From Bacillus sp. USDA818B3_A (lineage in GTDB: Bacteria > Bacillota > Bacilli > Bacillales > Cytobacillaceae): a stretch of DNA of 64,000 nt. Both the position numbers and the translations under genes were made by a program. How positions within the stretch are numbered: the first letter of the stretch is position 1; the number at the start of each line of letters is the position of its first letter. The DNA is taken from positions 248,001 through 312,000 of the forward strand of contig NZ_JAABNN010000002.1 of NCBI RefSeq assembly GCF_009928415.1, in the 5' to 3' direction. Below are positions 47,471 to 58,534 of this stretch, piece by piece. The notes beneath the pieces are model-generated. The model was not told the origin of the DNA and searched no databases. It saw only the letters and a list, made by a program, of their open reading frames with translations.

Positions 47471-48625
47471 ATGGAGCATTTAATCAATCAAAGAGTAAAA
47501 AACATTGAAATCTCTGGAATTAGAAAATTCTTCAATCTTGTCGCAGATATGGAGGATTTAATTTCCTTTACCATTGGTCAGCCGGATTTCCCTACTCCTG
47601 ATCATGTAAAACAAGCAGGAATACGTGCAATTGAGGAAGATTTCACTTCTTATACACATAATGCCGGTACGATTGAATTAAGAAAAGCTGCCTGTCAGTT
47701 TGTCGATAAAAAATACGGCTTACACTACAAACCTGAATCAGAAGTGATCGTCACGATGGGAGCAAGCGAAGCTATTGATATTGCCTTTCGGACGATTTTA
47801 GAGGAAGGGTCTGAGGTTTTATTACCCGGGCCGATTTATCCCGGCTATGAACCAATTATCCGTATGATGGGAGCCGTTCCTGTTCATGTCGATATTCGTA
47901 ACAATCAATTCCGATTTACATTAGAAACGATGAAACCCTTTATTACAGATAAAACTCGCTGTATCGTGCTGCCTTATCCTTCTAATCCAACAGGAGTCAG
48001 CTTAACAAGCAAGGAATTAGAGGAAATAGCCTTCTTTTTAAAGGATAAGGATATTTTTATCCTAGCAGATGAAATATACAGTGAGCTTACCTTTGACCAA
48101 ACACACACATCTATTGCCAGCTTCATTAAGGAAAAAACGATTGTCATTAACGGGTTATCAAAATCACACTCGATGACAGGCTGGAGGATTGGCTTTTTAT
48201 TTGCGCCTGAATCCCTTGCTAAGCATATTTTAAAGGTCCATCAATATAATGTATCCTGTGCCAATTCCATCGCTCAAAAGGCGGCATATGAGGCTTTAAC
48301 GGCCGGCATTAATGATGCAGACTTAATGAAAGAGGAATATAGCAAGAGAAGAGAATATGTTTATAACCGATTAATAGGAATGGGTCTAGAGGTGGTCAAA
48401 CCGGATGGTGCCTTTTATTTCTTTGTAAAAATTCCGGAAGCCATTGGTTTGAATAGTTTTGATTTTGCTTTTAAGCTCGTTCAGGAGACAAAAGTGGCTG
48501 TTGTTCCCGGAAGCGCATTTTCTGAATTTGGGGAAGGGTTCTTTCGGCTATCATTTGCCTGTTCAATGACTAACTTAGAACGGGGTCTTAACCAAATGGA
48601 AGTATTTTTGAAACAGTGGATATAA
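47471..48625 (+). CDS. patA: Aminotransferase A
   Basis: 384 aa from ATG at 47471 (SD GGAAGG, spacing 9); an ORF seven codons longer exists. Class I PLP aminotransferase: TSYTHNAGTIELRKA, LPYPSNPTGVSLTSKEL (PLP-binding Asn), LADEIYSELTF (Asp), NGLSKSHSMTGWRIG (Schiff-base Lys), and FFRLSFACS with the carboxylate-binding Arg. Near identical in motif content to B. subtilis PatA, which has been assigned activity on N-acetyl-LL-diaminopimelate, fitting dapH and dapL in this window. Confidence 0.94.
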   Translation: MEHLINQRVKNIEISGIRKFFNLVADMEDLISFTIGQPDFPTPDHVKQAGIRAIEEDFTSYTHNAGTIELRKAACQFVDKKYGLHYKPESEVIVTMGASEAIDIAFRTILEEGSEVLLPGPIYPGYEPIIRMMGAVPVHVDIRNNQFRFTLETMKPFITDKTRCIVLPYPSNPTGVSLTSKELEEIAFFLKDKDIFILADEIYSELTFDQTHTSIASFIKEKTIVINGLSKSHSMTGWRIGFLFAPESLAKHILKVHQYNVSCANSIAQKAAYEALTAGINDADLMKEEYSKRREYVYNRLIGMGLEVVKPDGAFYFFVKIPEAIGLNSFDFAFKLVQETKVAVVPGSAFSEFGEGFFRLSFACSMTNLERGLNQMEVFLKQWI

Positions 48626-48635
48626 ACAAAAAAGT

Positions 48636-48664
48636 ACACCCTCACAATTTGTGTGAGGGTGTTT
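48636..48664 (+). terminator. patA terminator
   Basis: ACACCCTCAC / GTGAGGGTGT, then TTTT. Confidence 0.85.
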
Positions 48665-48672
48665 TATCTTAT

Positions 48673-48852
48673 TTATTGCCCCTTATATTCTCCGTTATTT
48701 TTCGGGGCTTTTTCTTTTCTCGCTTTATCTTTATGGATCTTATTTGTAGCTGCTGAACCCATTTCATGGGCAAATTCTGTGTTTAATACAGCAGAATCAA
48801 ACCCCTTTTTATTCTTTTGCTGCGGGTCATTTTTTTTGGTCCGTTTAGCCAT
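48673..48852 (-). CDS. Small basic hydrophilic protein, SASP-like
   Basis: 59 aa from ATG at 48852 behind AGGAGG. Lys/Asn/Gln-rich with no hydrophobic core. The segment FDSAVLNTEFAHEMGSAATN resembles the F-x-TEFA-x-E repeat of gamma-type small acid-soluble spore proteins, but there is only one copy and the flanks are more basic. A spore-associated small protein is a guess from this resemblance. Convergent with patA. Confidence 0.6.
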   Translation of the reverse strand: MAKRTKKNDPQQKNKKGFDSAVLNTEFAHEMGSAATNKIHKDKARKEKAPKNNGEYKGQ

Positions 48853-48928
48853 GATCATCCCTCCTATCAAGAATTAGTTTCTTGAAGTCAGGCTGGGTTT
48901 ATTCGAGCCAAAATATGGCCTGATCATG

Positions 48929-49807
48929 CTAGTTTTTCCAATACTTATAAAGGGCATGGGTACCACTGTCTTCTTCGCCCATTTCTGCAACCTGCTCATA
49001 CAACGCCTTTGCTAATGATAGGCCAGGTACTGTCATATCCATTCTCTCCGCCTCTGCTAAAGCAATTTTCATATCTTTAATGAAATGTTTTATGTAGAAC
49101 CCTGGCTCAAAATTCCCTTTAAGCATTCTCGGAGCAAGGTTGCTTAACGACCAGCTTCCCGCTGCTCCAGTAGATATGCTCTTTAAAACAATCTCAGGGT
49201 TTAAACCTGCTTTCTCTGCATAAATGATCGCTTCGCAAACCCCAATCATGTTGGAAGCGATAGCGATTTGGTTAGCCATTTTTGTATGCTGTCCTGCTCC
49301 AGCTTTACCCTGGTATACAATATTTTTTCCAATCTTTTCAAATAACGGTTTAACGGCTTCAAATGCTTCTTGATCGCCACCAGCCATAATGGATAATGTT
49401 GCTTCCCTGGAGCCTACATCCCCACCAGAAACCGGAGCATCAACGGTCTCAATCCCTTTTTTCTTAGCTTCTTCATGAATAGTGATAGCAAGGGAAGGAG
49501 AGGAGGTAGTCATATCAATATAAAAACTGCCTTGTTTACCATTTGCGATCAACCCGTTCTCACCCAAATAAATCTCTTCAACATCTGTTGGGTAACCAAC
49601 AATAGTAAAAATAAAATTGGCCTTTTCAGCGACTTCTTTTGGGGTTTCTGCCCATGCCGCACCGCTTTCTAACAATTCATTTGCTTTTTCCTTTGTTCTC
49701 GAATAAACAACTAACGGGTAGCCGGCTTTTAATAAATGCCCTGCCATACTTTTTCCCATTACACCTGTTCCAATAAAACCGATTACAGTATTGTCTGGTA
49801 CTAACAA
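48929..49807 (-). CDS. ykwC: YkwC-like beta-hydroxyacid dehydrogenase
   Basis: 292 aa from TTG at 49807, nine bases after AGGAGG; upstream codons are not credible. N-terminal Rossmann [17 protein letters not shown]; substrate motif [14 protein letters not shown]; catalytic Lys in [27 protein letters not shown]. Family: 3-hydroxyisobutyrate, tartronate semialdehyde and related dehydrogenases. The actual substrate of YkwC has not been fixed to my knowledge. No operon partner. Confidence 0.9.
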   Translation of the reverse strand: MLVPDNTVIGFIGTGVMGKSMAGHLLKAGYPLVVYSRTKEKANELLESGAAWAETPKEVAEKANFIFTIVGYPTDVEEIYLGENGLIANGKQGSFYIDMTTSSPSLAITIHEEAKKKGIETVDAPVSGGDVGSREATLSIMAGGDQEAFEAVKPLFEKIGKNIVYQGKAGAGQHTKMANQIAIASNMIGVCEAIIYAEKAGLNPEIVLKSISTGAAGSWSLSNLAPRMLKGNFEPGFYIKHFIKDMKIALAEAERMDMTVPGLSLAKALYEQVAEMGEEDSGTHALYKYWKN

Positions 49808-49978
49808 AATATCTGTCCTCCTATCTTTTAATTCTCTCCATTTTAACACTATTAGTTAATATAGGCATGAAAATTGCACGTAAGTAAGACCGGAACGTCA
49901 AACGTCCGGTCTTAGTGCTCCATCTCCAAATTTATGCACATACTAAGATTCCCCTATTAAAATAAATCTTAAACATCT

Positions 49979-50452
49979 TTATAACTCAGAAGAAAAATTT
50001 GTTAAAAATGCACGGCCCAGAACTTCTTTATCATTAAATACTTCAATTGAAACGGCTTGATCTCTCTCAATCATATTTCGCAATTCCTGAATATGCAGGT
50101 CTTCTTTTAAAGGAATTGGATCCATAAAAATATATTTCTCACGAGTCCCTTCTGTTTCTAAATAATCTCCGTTTTGAACTTGTTCCTCGCCATAAATAAT
50201 TTCTCTTTTTCCCATAGCCCCGGCAAGTTTGTCATCATGAATAGTTACTCTTACTTTATATAATTGGTGTCCATCAAGGATTTCATTGTTAATCCGAAAC
50301 CGGAATTGTAGTTCATTATTTTTTGTGAGTAAGGCGTCTGCATAACGGTTAACGATTAACTCATTCGAATAAAGTAAGCTGCATCCACTAATAAAGCCGA
50401 TACATACGACCCCTAAAAAAAATATACCTATTTTTCGGATTAATCCATTCAT
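49979..50452 (-). CDS. Small lipoprotein of unknown function
   Basis: 157 aa. Basic N-terminus, hydrophobic helix, lipobox ISGC (near Cys24), then a beta-rich domain (LQFRFRINNEILDGHQLYKVRVTIHDDKL; AVSIEVFNDKEVLGRAFLTNF). Family not recognised. A hairpin without T-run (about 49886-49913) lies downstream. Expected on the outer face of the membrane. Confidence 0.78.
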   Translation of the reverse strand: MNGLIRKIGIFFLGVVCIGFISGCSLLYSNELIVNRYADALLTKNNELQFRFRINNEILDGHQLYKVRVTIHDDKLAGAMGKREIIYGEEQVQNGDYLETEGTREKYIFMDPIPLKEDLHIQELRNMIERDQAVSIEVFNDKEVLGRAFLTNFSSEL

Positions 50453-50625
50453 TCATAACACTCCCTTATATGTTTACCTTAGACATAATTAATTGGTAAT
50501 AAACGTAAAGAAAGGTTAAATTATGAGAAAATATTAGATGGATTTAACTAATCAATCCTCCTTATCACTATTTATTTTCTATTATACAGAAAATCAACAG
50601 GGAACTCTTGGAAAGGGAATGAAAA

Positions 50626-50650
50626 AATGAGACAGTTTTCTGTCTCATTT
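50626..50650 (-). terminator. azoR terminator
   Basis: AAATGAGACAG / CTGTCTCATTT with a TTTT loop; T-run on the minus strand. Confidence 0.85.
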
Positions 50651-50662
50651 CAACTTTTACAC

Positions 50663-51298
50663 TTAGAATGTATGAGCTAAATCCTTTGCCCTGGCAATTG
50701 CATTTTCTTTTATTTCCTGAGCCTTTTCTGGCATAGCATTATGGCCTTCCACAAATAGTCCCTCTAGTGACGGTACACCAAAGAAACTCATCATCACACC
50801 TAAGTAGCGATGGCCCATCTCTAATTCAGCAGCAGGGCCCTCCGAATAGATTCCTCCGCGTGCTTGGATGTGTAAAGCTTTCTTTTCCGGCAAGAGACCC
50901 ACAGGCCCACTTTCCGTATATTTGAATGTTTTTCCGGCTACTGCAACAGAATCAAGGTATGCTTTCATAATTGGAGGAAAGGAAAAATTCCAAAGCGGTG
51001 TAACAAATACATATTTGTCAGCTGCTACAAACTGATCGCTCAGTTCATTCAACCTTCCAACCTTTGCTTGTTCCTCTGCTGTAAGCTGATCAAAGCCCTG
51101 TCCGGACCGAAGCTTACCCCAGCCGCTGAAAACATCTGCATCGATATGTGGAATATTCTCCTTATATAGGTCTATATGAACGATTTCATCATTCTGATTC
51201 ACTTGTTTATATTCTTCAAGAAAAGCTTTACCTACCGCCATACTGTAGGACTGTGATTCATCATGCGGATGTGCAGTAATATATAAAACTTGGGCCAT
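50663..51298 (-). CDS. azoR: FMN-dependent NADH-azoreductase
   Basis: 211-aa flavodoxin-fold quinone/azo reductase of the AcpD/AzoR family. [24 protein letters not shown] at the N-terminus (FMN phosphate loop), [25 protein letters not shown] near residues 101-121, and [13 protein letters not shown] near 145. B. subtilis has two paralogues (AzoR1, AzoR2), so the paralogue number is not assignable. Likely role is two-electron quinone reduction against thiol-reactive stress. Confidence 0.9.
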   Translation of the reverse strand: MAQVLYITAHPHDESQSYSMAVGKAFLEEYKQVNQNDEIVHIDLYKENIPHIDADVFSGWGKLRSGQGFDQLTAEEQAKVGRLNELSDQFVAADKYVFVTPLWNFSFPPIMKAYLDSVAVAGKTFKYTESGPVGLLPEKKALHIQARGGIYSEGPAAELEMGHRYLGVMMSFFGVPSLEGLFVEGHNAMPEKAQEIKENAIARAKDLAHTF

Positions 51299-51410
51299 AC
51301 TGATTCACCTTTCATGTTAATTTAAAATTCATTTTAGTATGATTCAAACAGGAAGATATTAATCAAAAAGGAACTTGCCAATTTAGCCAAATTCCTTTTT
51401 AAAGTTAGCT

Positions 51411-51563
51411 TTATTCGTTTGAAACAAATGAGTAAGGATTTTGACCTATGTTCTGTCTCATCTCATCAGTCATTTGAAATGGTTCATTAACCAATGCCTC
51501 CGCTGCCGCCTGACCTAGATGTGAACTGCCATCATAATGTACCGGTTTTTGTTCCAACAACAT
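51411..51563 (-). CDS. 50-residue small protein
   Basis: ATG at 51563 directly follows GGAGGTG; TTG at 51557 would be better spaced, giving 48 aa beginning MEQKPVHYDG. The rest is acidic and cytosolic (HLGQAAAEALVNEPFQMTDEM) and ends SFVSNE. Not recognised. Supported by the strong ribosome site and full codon sense; it lies alone between ptsI and azoR, all on the minus strand. Confidence 0.6.
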   Translation of the reverse strand: MLLEQKPVHYDGSSHLGQAAAEALVNEPFQMTDEMRQNIGQNPYSFVSNE

Positions 51564-51635
51564 TCACCTCCACTTGAATCTAATTGTTAGCATATGTACT
51601 TTTAGTCCTATTTACTTACTCCTTAAATATAAAAA

Positions 51636-51659
51636 AGACCAACTATCACTAGTTGGTCT
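51636..51659 (-). terminator. ptsHI terminator
   Basis: AGACCAACTA / TAGTTGGTCT with a TCAC loop, then TTTTTT on the minus strand. Confidence 0.9.
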
Positions 51660-51673
51660 CCCCTTGGAACATT

Positions 51674-53386
51674 TTATTTTACAGCATTATTTACTGCTTC
51701 AATAACTTGAGCCGTTGTTTGCATATTTAATACTTCTTGTGCCAGTTTTTCCATATCAGACTTATTCAGGTTTCTAATAAGTGAACGTGCTTTTAAGATA
51801 GAAGTTGCACTCATAGAGAATTCATCTAGACCTAACCCAAGCAGAACTGGAATGGCAGTCTCATCCCCAGCCATTTCACCACACATCCCTGTCCATTTTC
51901 CTTCAGCGTGTGATGCATCAATAACCATTTTAACTAATCTAAGGATTGAAGGGCTGTAAGGCTGGTAAAGGTATGAAACACGCTGGTTCATACGGTCTGC
52001 AGCCATTGTGTATTGAATTAAATCATTTGTTCCAATACTAAAGAAATCTACTTCTTTAGCAAATTGGTCCGCTAGAACGGCAGTAGAAGGAATTTCTACC
52101 ATGATTCCAAGTTCAATTTTATCAGCTACAGTTTGACCTTCTGAAAGAAGCTTTGCTTTTTCTTCCTCAAGTAATGCCTTTGCAGCACGGAACTCATCTA
52201 GTGTAGCAATCATCGGGAACATGATCTTTAAATTCCCATAGCTGCTCGCACGTAATAATGCACGAAGCTGCGTACGGAAAAGGTCCTGTTCTTCTAAACA
52301 TAAACGAATCGCCCGGAAGCCCAAGAATGGGTTCATTTCTTTTGGAAGATCTAAATATGGAAGCTCTTTATCTCCGCCAATATCCAATGTACGAACAACT
52401 ACCGGCTTGCCTTTCATTCCTTCTAGAACAGCTTTATAGGATTCAAACTGTTCTTCCTCTGTTGGGAATTGGTCACGTCCCATGTAAAGGAATTCTGTAC
52501 GATATAAGCCAACGCCCTCACCGCCATTATTGATAACACCTTTTAAGTCGTTTGGTGTACCAATGTTGGCAACTAATTCAACGTGATGTCCATCGGCAGA
52601 AATGGTTGGCTCATTAACAAGCTTAGCCCATTCTGCTTTTTGAACTTCATAGTCTTCATGTACTTTACGATATTCGGCAACTAGTTCAGGGGTCGGATTA
52701 ATATGTACTTCCCCTTTAAGTCCATCGACAATAACAAGGTCGCCATTTTTAATCTCCTCAGTAGCTGTTTTGGTACCAACTACAGCTGGGATTTCCAATG
52801 AACGTGCCATAATTGCAGAGTGGGATGTACGTCCGCCAATATTTGTCGTAAACCCTTTTACAAAATTACGGTTTAGTTGAGCTGTATCAGATGGAGTCAA
52901 GTCCTCTGCCACAATAATGACCTCTTCCGCAATCATGCTTGGATTTACAAGCTGAACACTTAACAAATGGGCTAGTACACGCTTGGTTACATCACGAATA
53001 TCAGCTGCGCGCTCTTTCATATATTCATTATCCATTTGTTCAAACATCATAACGAACATATCCGCAGTTTCTTTTAAGGCCGATTCAGCATTTACTTTCT
53101 CAGACTGAATTTTATCTTCAATCGGTGCATTTAATTCAGGATCGGCTAGAACAAGAAGGTGCGCTTCAAAAATCGCTGCTTTATCAGCGCCAAGGTCTAC
53201 ATTTGCCTTGTCACGAATCGCTTCAAGTTCAGATTTTGATTTTTCCATTGCCTGTCGGAATCGTTCTACTTCAGCCGTTGTATCTTCAACTGATTTTTTT
53301 TCAAACGATAAATCCGGTTCAACAAGTCGGTATGCTTTCGCGATTGCAATGCCGTTTGATGCAGCAATACCCTGTAAAAAGGTCAT
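51674..53386 (-). CDS. ptsI: Phosphotransferase system enzyme I
   Basis: 570-aa PEP-dependent kinase that phosphorylates HPr. Active His189 in [22 protein letters not shown]-binding barrel with [42 protein letters not shown] and MCGEMAGD (acid/base Cys). The ATG overlaps the ptsH stop (TAATG), so the pair is translationally coupled. A ptsG gene is not adjacent upstream as it is in B. subtilis; palindrome copy D and glpK are there instead. Confidence 0.98.
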   Translation of the reverse strand: MTFLQGIAASNGIAIAKAYRLVEPDLSFEKKSVEDTTAEVERFRQAMEKSKSELEAIRDKANVDLGADKAAIFEAHLLVLADPELNAPIEDKIQSEKVNAESALKETADMFVMMFEQMDNEYMKERAADIRDVTKRVLAHLLSVQLVNPSMIAEEVIIVAEDLTPSDTAQLNRNFVKGFTTNIGGRTSHSAIMARSLEIPAVVGTKTATEEIKNGDLVIVDGLKGEVHINPTPELVAEYRKVHEDYEVQKAEWAKLVNEPTISADGHHVELVANIGTPNDLKGVINNGGEGVGLYRTEFLYMGRDQFPTEEEQFESYKAVLEGMKGKPVVVRTLDIGGDKELPYLDLPKEMNPFLGFRAIRLCLEEQDLFRTQLRALLRASSYGNLKIMFPMIATLDEFRAAKALLEEEKAKLLSEGQTVADKIELGIMVEIPSTAVLADQFAKEVDFFSIGTNDLIQYTMAADRMNQRVSYLYQPYSPSILRLVKMVIDASHAEGKWTGMCGEMAGDETAIPVLLGLGLDEFSMSATSILKARSLIRNLNKSDMEKLAQEVLNMQTTAQVIEAVNNAVK

Positions 53387-53652
53387 TATTCAGCCAATCC
53401 TTCTTTTTTCAATGTATCTTCTAGAGCTTGTAATGCATCGTTTGCATCGTTACCTTCAGCAGCAATTGTAATATCTGCGCCTTGGCCTACACCTAGAGAC
53501 ATAACGCCCATGATAGATTTTAGGTTAACTGTTTTACCTTTATATTCTAAAGTAATTTCTGAATCAAATCTGCTAGCTGTTTGTACTAATAAAGTTGCTG
53601 GACGAGCGTGAATACCTGTTTCTGCAACTACTTTAAATTGTTTTTCTGCCAT
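53386..53652 (-). CDS. ptsH: Phosphocarrier protein HPr
   Basis: 88 aa. His15 (ETGIHARPA) is phosphorylated by enzyme I; Ser46 (LKSIMGVMS) is the HPr kinase site of Firmicutes, so this HPr can serve as CcpA corepressor in catabolite repression. P-His-HPr also activates glycerol kinase, encoded at 54252. SD AAGGAG. Full family length. Confidence 0.98.
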   Translation of the reverse strand: MAEKQFKVVAETGIHARPATLLVQTASRFDSEITLEYKGKTVNLKSIMGVMSLGVGQGADITIAAEGNDANDALQALEDTLKKEGLAE

Positions 53653-53998
53653 GATAAATCAAACTCCTTTAATAAATAATAGTAAGAATAAAACTTGCCT
53701 TATTAAAAATAAACATTTCTAATCATTTAGTCAACTAAGACGCAAACGACTAGCCATTAAATTAGTTCATTTCGCTTATTTTTCCAAAAATAAAAATTAT
53801 CATACAGGATTTTCACTTTGGTAAGCGGTTATTACATACATGATAGAATACCATTTTCGTCTTTTTCAGACAACTACTTCGTACAAATTTTTTAAACGTT
53901 CACAATTCTGTCAAATACTTTCAAATTACGCCATAAACTGTCATAACTTAACCAACGAAAAACGACATATAAAAATGGATATGGCTCTTAAACAAGTC

Positions 53999-54130
53999 TG
54001 TTGATTGGCGCTCCAGTCACTTCGCTTTCCGCGGGCGTGCCGGGGAGCCTCCTCGGCGCTTTGCACCTGCGGGGTCTCCCCAGCCCCGTACTCCCGCAGG
54101 AGTCTTCGTGCCTTCCGCGCCAATCAACAG
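53999..54130. repeat. GC-rich palindrome, copy D
   Basis: 132 bp, CTGTTGATTGGCGCTCC to GCGCCAATCAACAG. Same orientation and nearly the same interior as copy B. Confidence 0.9.
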
Positions 54131-54188
54131 AGTGTTTTCAAATAGACTTCAACTTTTAATTAATATAATAATACCCATTTTTCACAAA

Positions 54189-54214
54189 GAAAACTGTCTA
54201 AAATGACAGTTTTC
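54189..54214 (-). terminator. glpK terminator
   Basis: GAAAACTGTC / GACAGTTTTC with a six-base loop, then TTTG. Confidence 0.7.
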
Positions 54215-54251
54215 AGATTGGTTATATAAAATCAATTAATAATGTTTATCA

Positions 54252-55742
<1,491 letters not shown>

Positions 55743-55802
55743 CTAATCCTCTCCTCACGATTTTAATCACACACCTTATTGCAGGCCCTTCATACTAGGA
55801 CG

Positions 55803-55997
55803 TCAGCTTCGTGGTTCTTTTAGATATTGATATAGAACGTCTCCGCCCCGCTGGCCAATCCCACGGAAATGTTTAAAATCTTGTCTCTTGACTAAAACAC
55901 TTCTAAACTCCATAAAATCTTCATTCTTAACATAATACTCAGACAGTTCTCCTGTCATAAGTTGATTTAAAATTTGATTTATTAGTTCTTCATTCAT
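55803..55997 (-). CDS. Small conserved-looking protein, unknown
   Basis: 64 aa, ATG after AGGTGAGC. Acidic N-terminal helix (INQILNQLMTGELSEYYV) and a basic, Gly-rich second half (KHFRGIGQRGGDVLYQYL). No family recognised. It ends 60 bp before the glpK start on the same strand and could be cotranscribed with it. Confidence 0.65.
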   Translation of the reverse strand: MNEELINQILNQLMTGELSEYYVKNEDFMEFRSVLVKRQDFKHFRGIGQRGGDVLYQYLKEPRS

Positions 55998-56221
55998 GTG
56001 CAGCTCACCTATTTCCTTTTCATTTTACTAGAAATACGTTTCATTCTTTAGAATGTAAGCGTAGCCTATTCTTTTTTTATGCCAATCTACATATATTATA
56101 TTATTCTGTGACAATTAACATAATTGTCAAACAAAAACCTTTACGAAATGTAAAAGATAGTGCAAACTGTTATATAAACACTTAAATAATAATAGTTTTG
56201 TGAGGACAAGGAGAGAGGCTA

Positions 56222-56410
56222 ATGAAAAAAGCAGAAGTTGGTAATATTATTGAATTTCGCGGCGGCCTGCAAGGAATAGTTGAAAAGGTAAATGAAAACT
56301 CTGTTATAGTCGATCTAACTATTATGGATAATTACCGAGACCTGGAATTAGATCAGCGTACAGTAGTTAATCATAAAAATTATAAAGTGATAAAAGAAAG
56401 CGCTTATTAA
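56222..56410 (+). CDS. ykvS: YkvS-like DUF2187 protein
   Basis: 62-aa small beta-barrel-type protein. The sequence GNIIEFRGGLQGIVEKVNENSVIVDLT and VVNHKNYKVIK closely matches B. subtilis YkvS, a DUF2187 (KOW-like) protein of unknown function. SD AAGGAGAG. Two tandem hairpins follow. Confidence 0.88.
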   Translation: MKKAEVGNIIEFRGGLQGIVEKVNENSVIVDLTIMDNYRDLELDQRTVVNHKNYKVIKESAY

Positions 56411-56425
56411 GTAATATTTTGGAAG

Positions 56426-56450
56426 AAATGGCAGTCGTTAGCTGCCATTT
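56426..56450 (+). terminator. ykvS terminator 1
   Basis: AAATGGCAG / CTGCCATTT, then CTCTTTT. Confidence 0.7.
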
Positions 56451-56461
56451 CTCTTTTGCTG

Positions 56462-56489
56462 AAACTCACCAAATTGGTGAGTTTTTATT
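56462..56489 (+). terminator. ykvS terminator 2
   Basis: AAACTCACC / GGTGAGTTT with an AAATT loop, then TTATT. Confidence 0.7.
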
Positions 56490-56491
56490 GT

Positions 56492-56611
56492 TTATTTCCC
56501 CTTTTTGGCATTTTCCGAAAGCTGCTTAAAGGATTTCACTTTACCATGGGGATTCTGATCCTGTTTACGAACAGTCCATTCCCTTTCTTGCTGACTTTTT
56601 GATTGACTCAT
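56492..56611 (-). CDS. 39-residue DUF6254-like peptide
   Basis: Starts MSQSKSQQEREWTVRK and continues QDQNPHGKVKSFKQL; basic, hydrophilic. SD AAAGGAG eight bases before ATG. I associate it with the short DUF6254 Bacillaceae family from memory of the HGKVKSF core; function unknown. Opposite strand to ykvS. Confidence 0.65.
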   Translation of the reverse strand: MSQSKSQQEREWTVRKQDQNPHGKVKSFKQLSENAKKGK

Positions 56612-56758
56612 TACACTCACTCCTTTCTTACTTATTTTTTTCATTTAAAGAAGTTCTTATCATCGAAAATGGTTAAAATGTTTAAAGAAATCATTTCCTT
56701 TTAAAAAACATCTTTGTTAAAATAAATTTTATGATTTTGTAAAAAGGAGCTTGTAAAG

Positions 56759-57370
56759 ATGGATAAACGCATCCTAGATATCCGGCTTATTCTCGGTTTC
56801 ATTATTGCACATGGACTTATATATTTTTCATTTCATGATAAAACAATCTTTTGGTACATCTTTTCCGGATCCATTCTTATCCTAATTGCTTTTGCCATGC
56901 TTCAAGGTGAAGTGGATGATGAGGTATCGTTCGGAAAATATATATCCTTGGGAATTTTATCTGGTTTGATGTTATATTTGTTATTTTGGTTAGGATTTCA
57001 TGCGTTTCAATTTTTAGACCTCCCTGTTGAGAAGTCTGTTAAAAAATTGTACCGCTGGTATGAGCCACAAGCTTTTTGGCATTATATTGCCCTGGTTTTA
57101 GTTGCTGCACCTGGTGAAGAACTTTTCTGGCGGGGATTTATTCAAAAAAGTCTCTTAAAGAATCTCAAATTTATTTGGGGCATATTATTAGGAGCCGTTC
57201 TCTACTCTTCGGTTTCAATCTATTCTGGCTCCTTTCTGTTAGTGTTTGCATCCTTTATCGCTGGTTTGGCATGGGGACTATTGTATTATTGGAAGAAAAG
57301 TATGCCGCTAGTGATTGTTTCACATATCATCTTTGATATCATGATTTTTATCATACTTCCTTTTAATTAG
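56759..57370 (+). CDS. CPBP-family intramembrane protease
   Basis: 203 aa with about six or seven helices. The CPBP (Abi/YdiL) motifs are present: EE-x3-R in APGEELFWRGFIQ, FxxxN/S-type helix after it, and SHIIFD with the conserved His near the C-terminus. These membrane glutamic proteases resemble CAAX prenyl endopeptidases; in bacteria they have roles in processing or immunity. SD AAAGGAGC. No bacteriocin gene is adjacent. Confidence 0.88.
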   Translation: MDKRILDIRLILGFIIAHGLIYFSFHDKTIFWYIFSGSILILIAFAMLQGEVDDEVSFGKYISLGILSGLMLYLLFWLGFHAFQFLDLPVEKSVKKLYRWYEPQAFWHYIALVLVAAPGEELFWRGFIQKSLLKNLKFIWGILLGAVLYSSVSIYSGSFLLVFASFIAGLAWGLLYYWKKSMPLVIVSHIIFDIMIFIILPFN

Positions 57371-57372
57371 AG

Positions 57373-57402
57373 AACAGCTGTCGACTGACAGCTGTTATTT
57401 TT
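57373..57402. terminator. Terminator CPBP gene / ykvI
   Basis: AACAGCTGTC / GACAGCTGTT followed by ATTTTTTT, between convergent genes. Confidence 0.85.
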
Positions 57403-58444
57403 TTACTTCCGGATGAAAAGGTTTCATCCACAGCAAAATAAAAAAGGTCATGCAAATATAACCAAATAACGGATATAAATAGGATAATAACGTTCCATAG
57501 TTAACCAGACTGATTAGATAGGAAACAAAAAAAATAGCAGTTACTGATAGGATGGTAGGGATGGAAAAGTATTGCTTTATCTGCCGGTCAAGACCAAATA
57601 CATTCCCAATCACAGATGTAAATATTTCACCATAAATGACTAAAACATAAATCCAATAAAGAAAAGGGGCAAGATTCTTCATTACGATCGCCATAGGAAT
57701 ATTGTACATTTCTAGATTAGGCAGCATGATTAAGGTGAAATGACTGGCACCTAAGATTAGTGTTAAAGCGGCCCCTCCAAGAATCCCTCCCCATTTTATT
57801 GTCCAATCATCTTTCACCTCAGCCGCAATTGGCACAAGAACGGCTTGAGCCAATCCGAGATTTAATGCCACGTACGAGAATGGGGCTACAACACTTTTCC
57901 AGCCATCTTCAGCATGTGGGATATATAATAGTTGATCTATAAAATGCGGCATTTGAACTGAGTAAATCATCAGAATTAAACTGAAACTAATCATTAACGG
58001 GACTACAAATGTATTTACCGCAAACAGCCCTTTTGTACCAACTAGCATAACGGCTATTGAAAGAATAATCGTTAAAAAAACACCAAGGTTTTTCGACAGT
58101 CCCAGCTGCTCCTCAAACACAGCTCCAGCCCCAGACAGCATGACGGCACTAACCCCAAGGAGCATACCAAGCATAAAGATATTAATAACCCTGCTTGGCC
58201 ACTTTCCAAATAAATACGTATTAAACTCCTGGTATGATTTTGCATCTATATAGGCGGCCATCCTCATCATCTTTGACCCTAACATGATAAATAGATATCC
58301 GCTCATTACTATACTGATTAGTCCAAAAAAGCCGAATCTTGAAAAAAACTCAACGATCTCTTTTCCTGTTGCAAACCCGGCCCCTACTACAGTTCCTACA
58401 TAAACTGCAGCAATTTGAAAAGCTTGAGTCCAATTCTTCTTCAC
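57395..58444 (-). CDS. ykvI: YkvI-like membrane transporter
   Basis: 349 aa, about ten helices, LeuT-like fold expected. N-terminal AAVYVGTVVGAGFATGKEIVEFFSRFG is the signature of YkvI and related putative amino-acid transporters. LVGTKGLFAVNTFVVPLM and VKDDWTIKWGGILGGAALTLILG follow. Substrate unknown. SD GGGGGAG. Confidence 0.88.
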   Translation of the reverse strand: MKKNWTQAFQIAAVYVGTVVGAGFATGKEIVEFFSRFGFFGLISIVMSGYLFIMLGSKMMRMAAYIDAKSYQEFNTYLFGKWPSRVINIFMLGMLLGVSAVMLSGAGAVFEEQLGLSKNLGVFLTIILSIAVMLVGTKGLFAVNTFVVPLMISFSLILMIYSVQMPHFIDQLLYIPHAEDGWKSVVAPFSYVALNLGLAQAVLVPIAAEVKDDWTIKWGGILGGAALTLILGASHFTLIMLPNLEMYNIPMAIVMKNLAPFLYWIYVLVIYGEIFTSVIGNVFGLDRQIKQYFSIPTILSVTAIFFVSYLISLVNYGTLLSYLYPLFGYICMTFFILLWMKPFHPEVKK

Positions 58445-58534
58445 ATCATCTCCCCCTTATCATCAATATATGAGAGAAGGGACAAACAAAGACGAGTTTT
58501 TCGAGTTTAGAAATTATTTCCTTAAACAAAATAC

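Larger units (their letters stand above)
53653..54251 (-). promoter_or_regulatory. ptsH upstream region
   Basis: 599 bp holding palindrome copy D (53999-54130), the glpK terminator (54189-54214) and, on the minus strand, a TTGACA box (53914-53909) with a poor -10 (A-rich) about 250 bp before ptsH. No protein gene seen. No ptsG-type antiterminator element was recognised. Confidence 0.4.

Noticed and set aside
49886..49913. Stable hairpin (AAGACCGG arms) between ykwC and the lipoprotein gene as a terminator
   Set aside because: No T-run on either side, so termination is not supported; it could still be an RNA stability element.
53941..54123. 60-codon minus-strand ORF in palindrome copy D
   Set aside because: Same repeat-derived artefact, no ribosome site.
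56759..57370. CPBP protease as bacteriocin self-immunity gene
   Set aside because: No bacteriocin genes within range; neighbours are conserved core genes.
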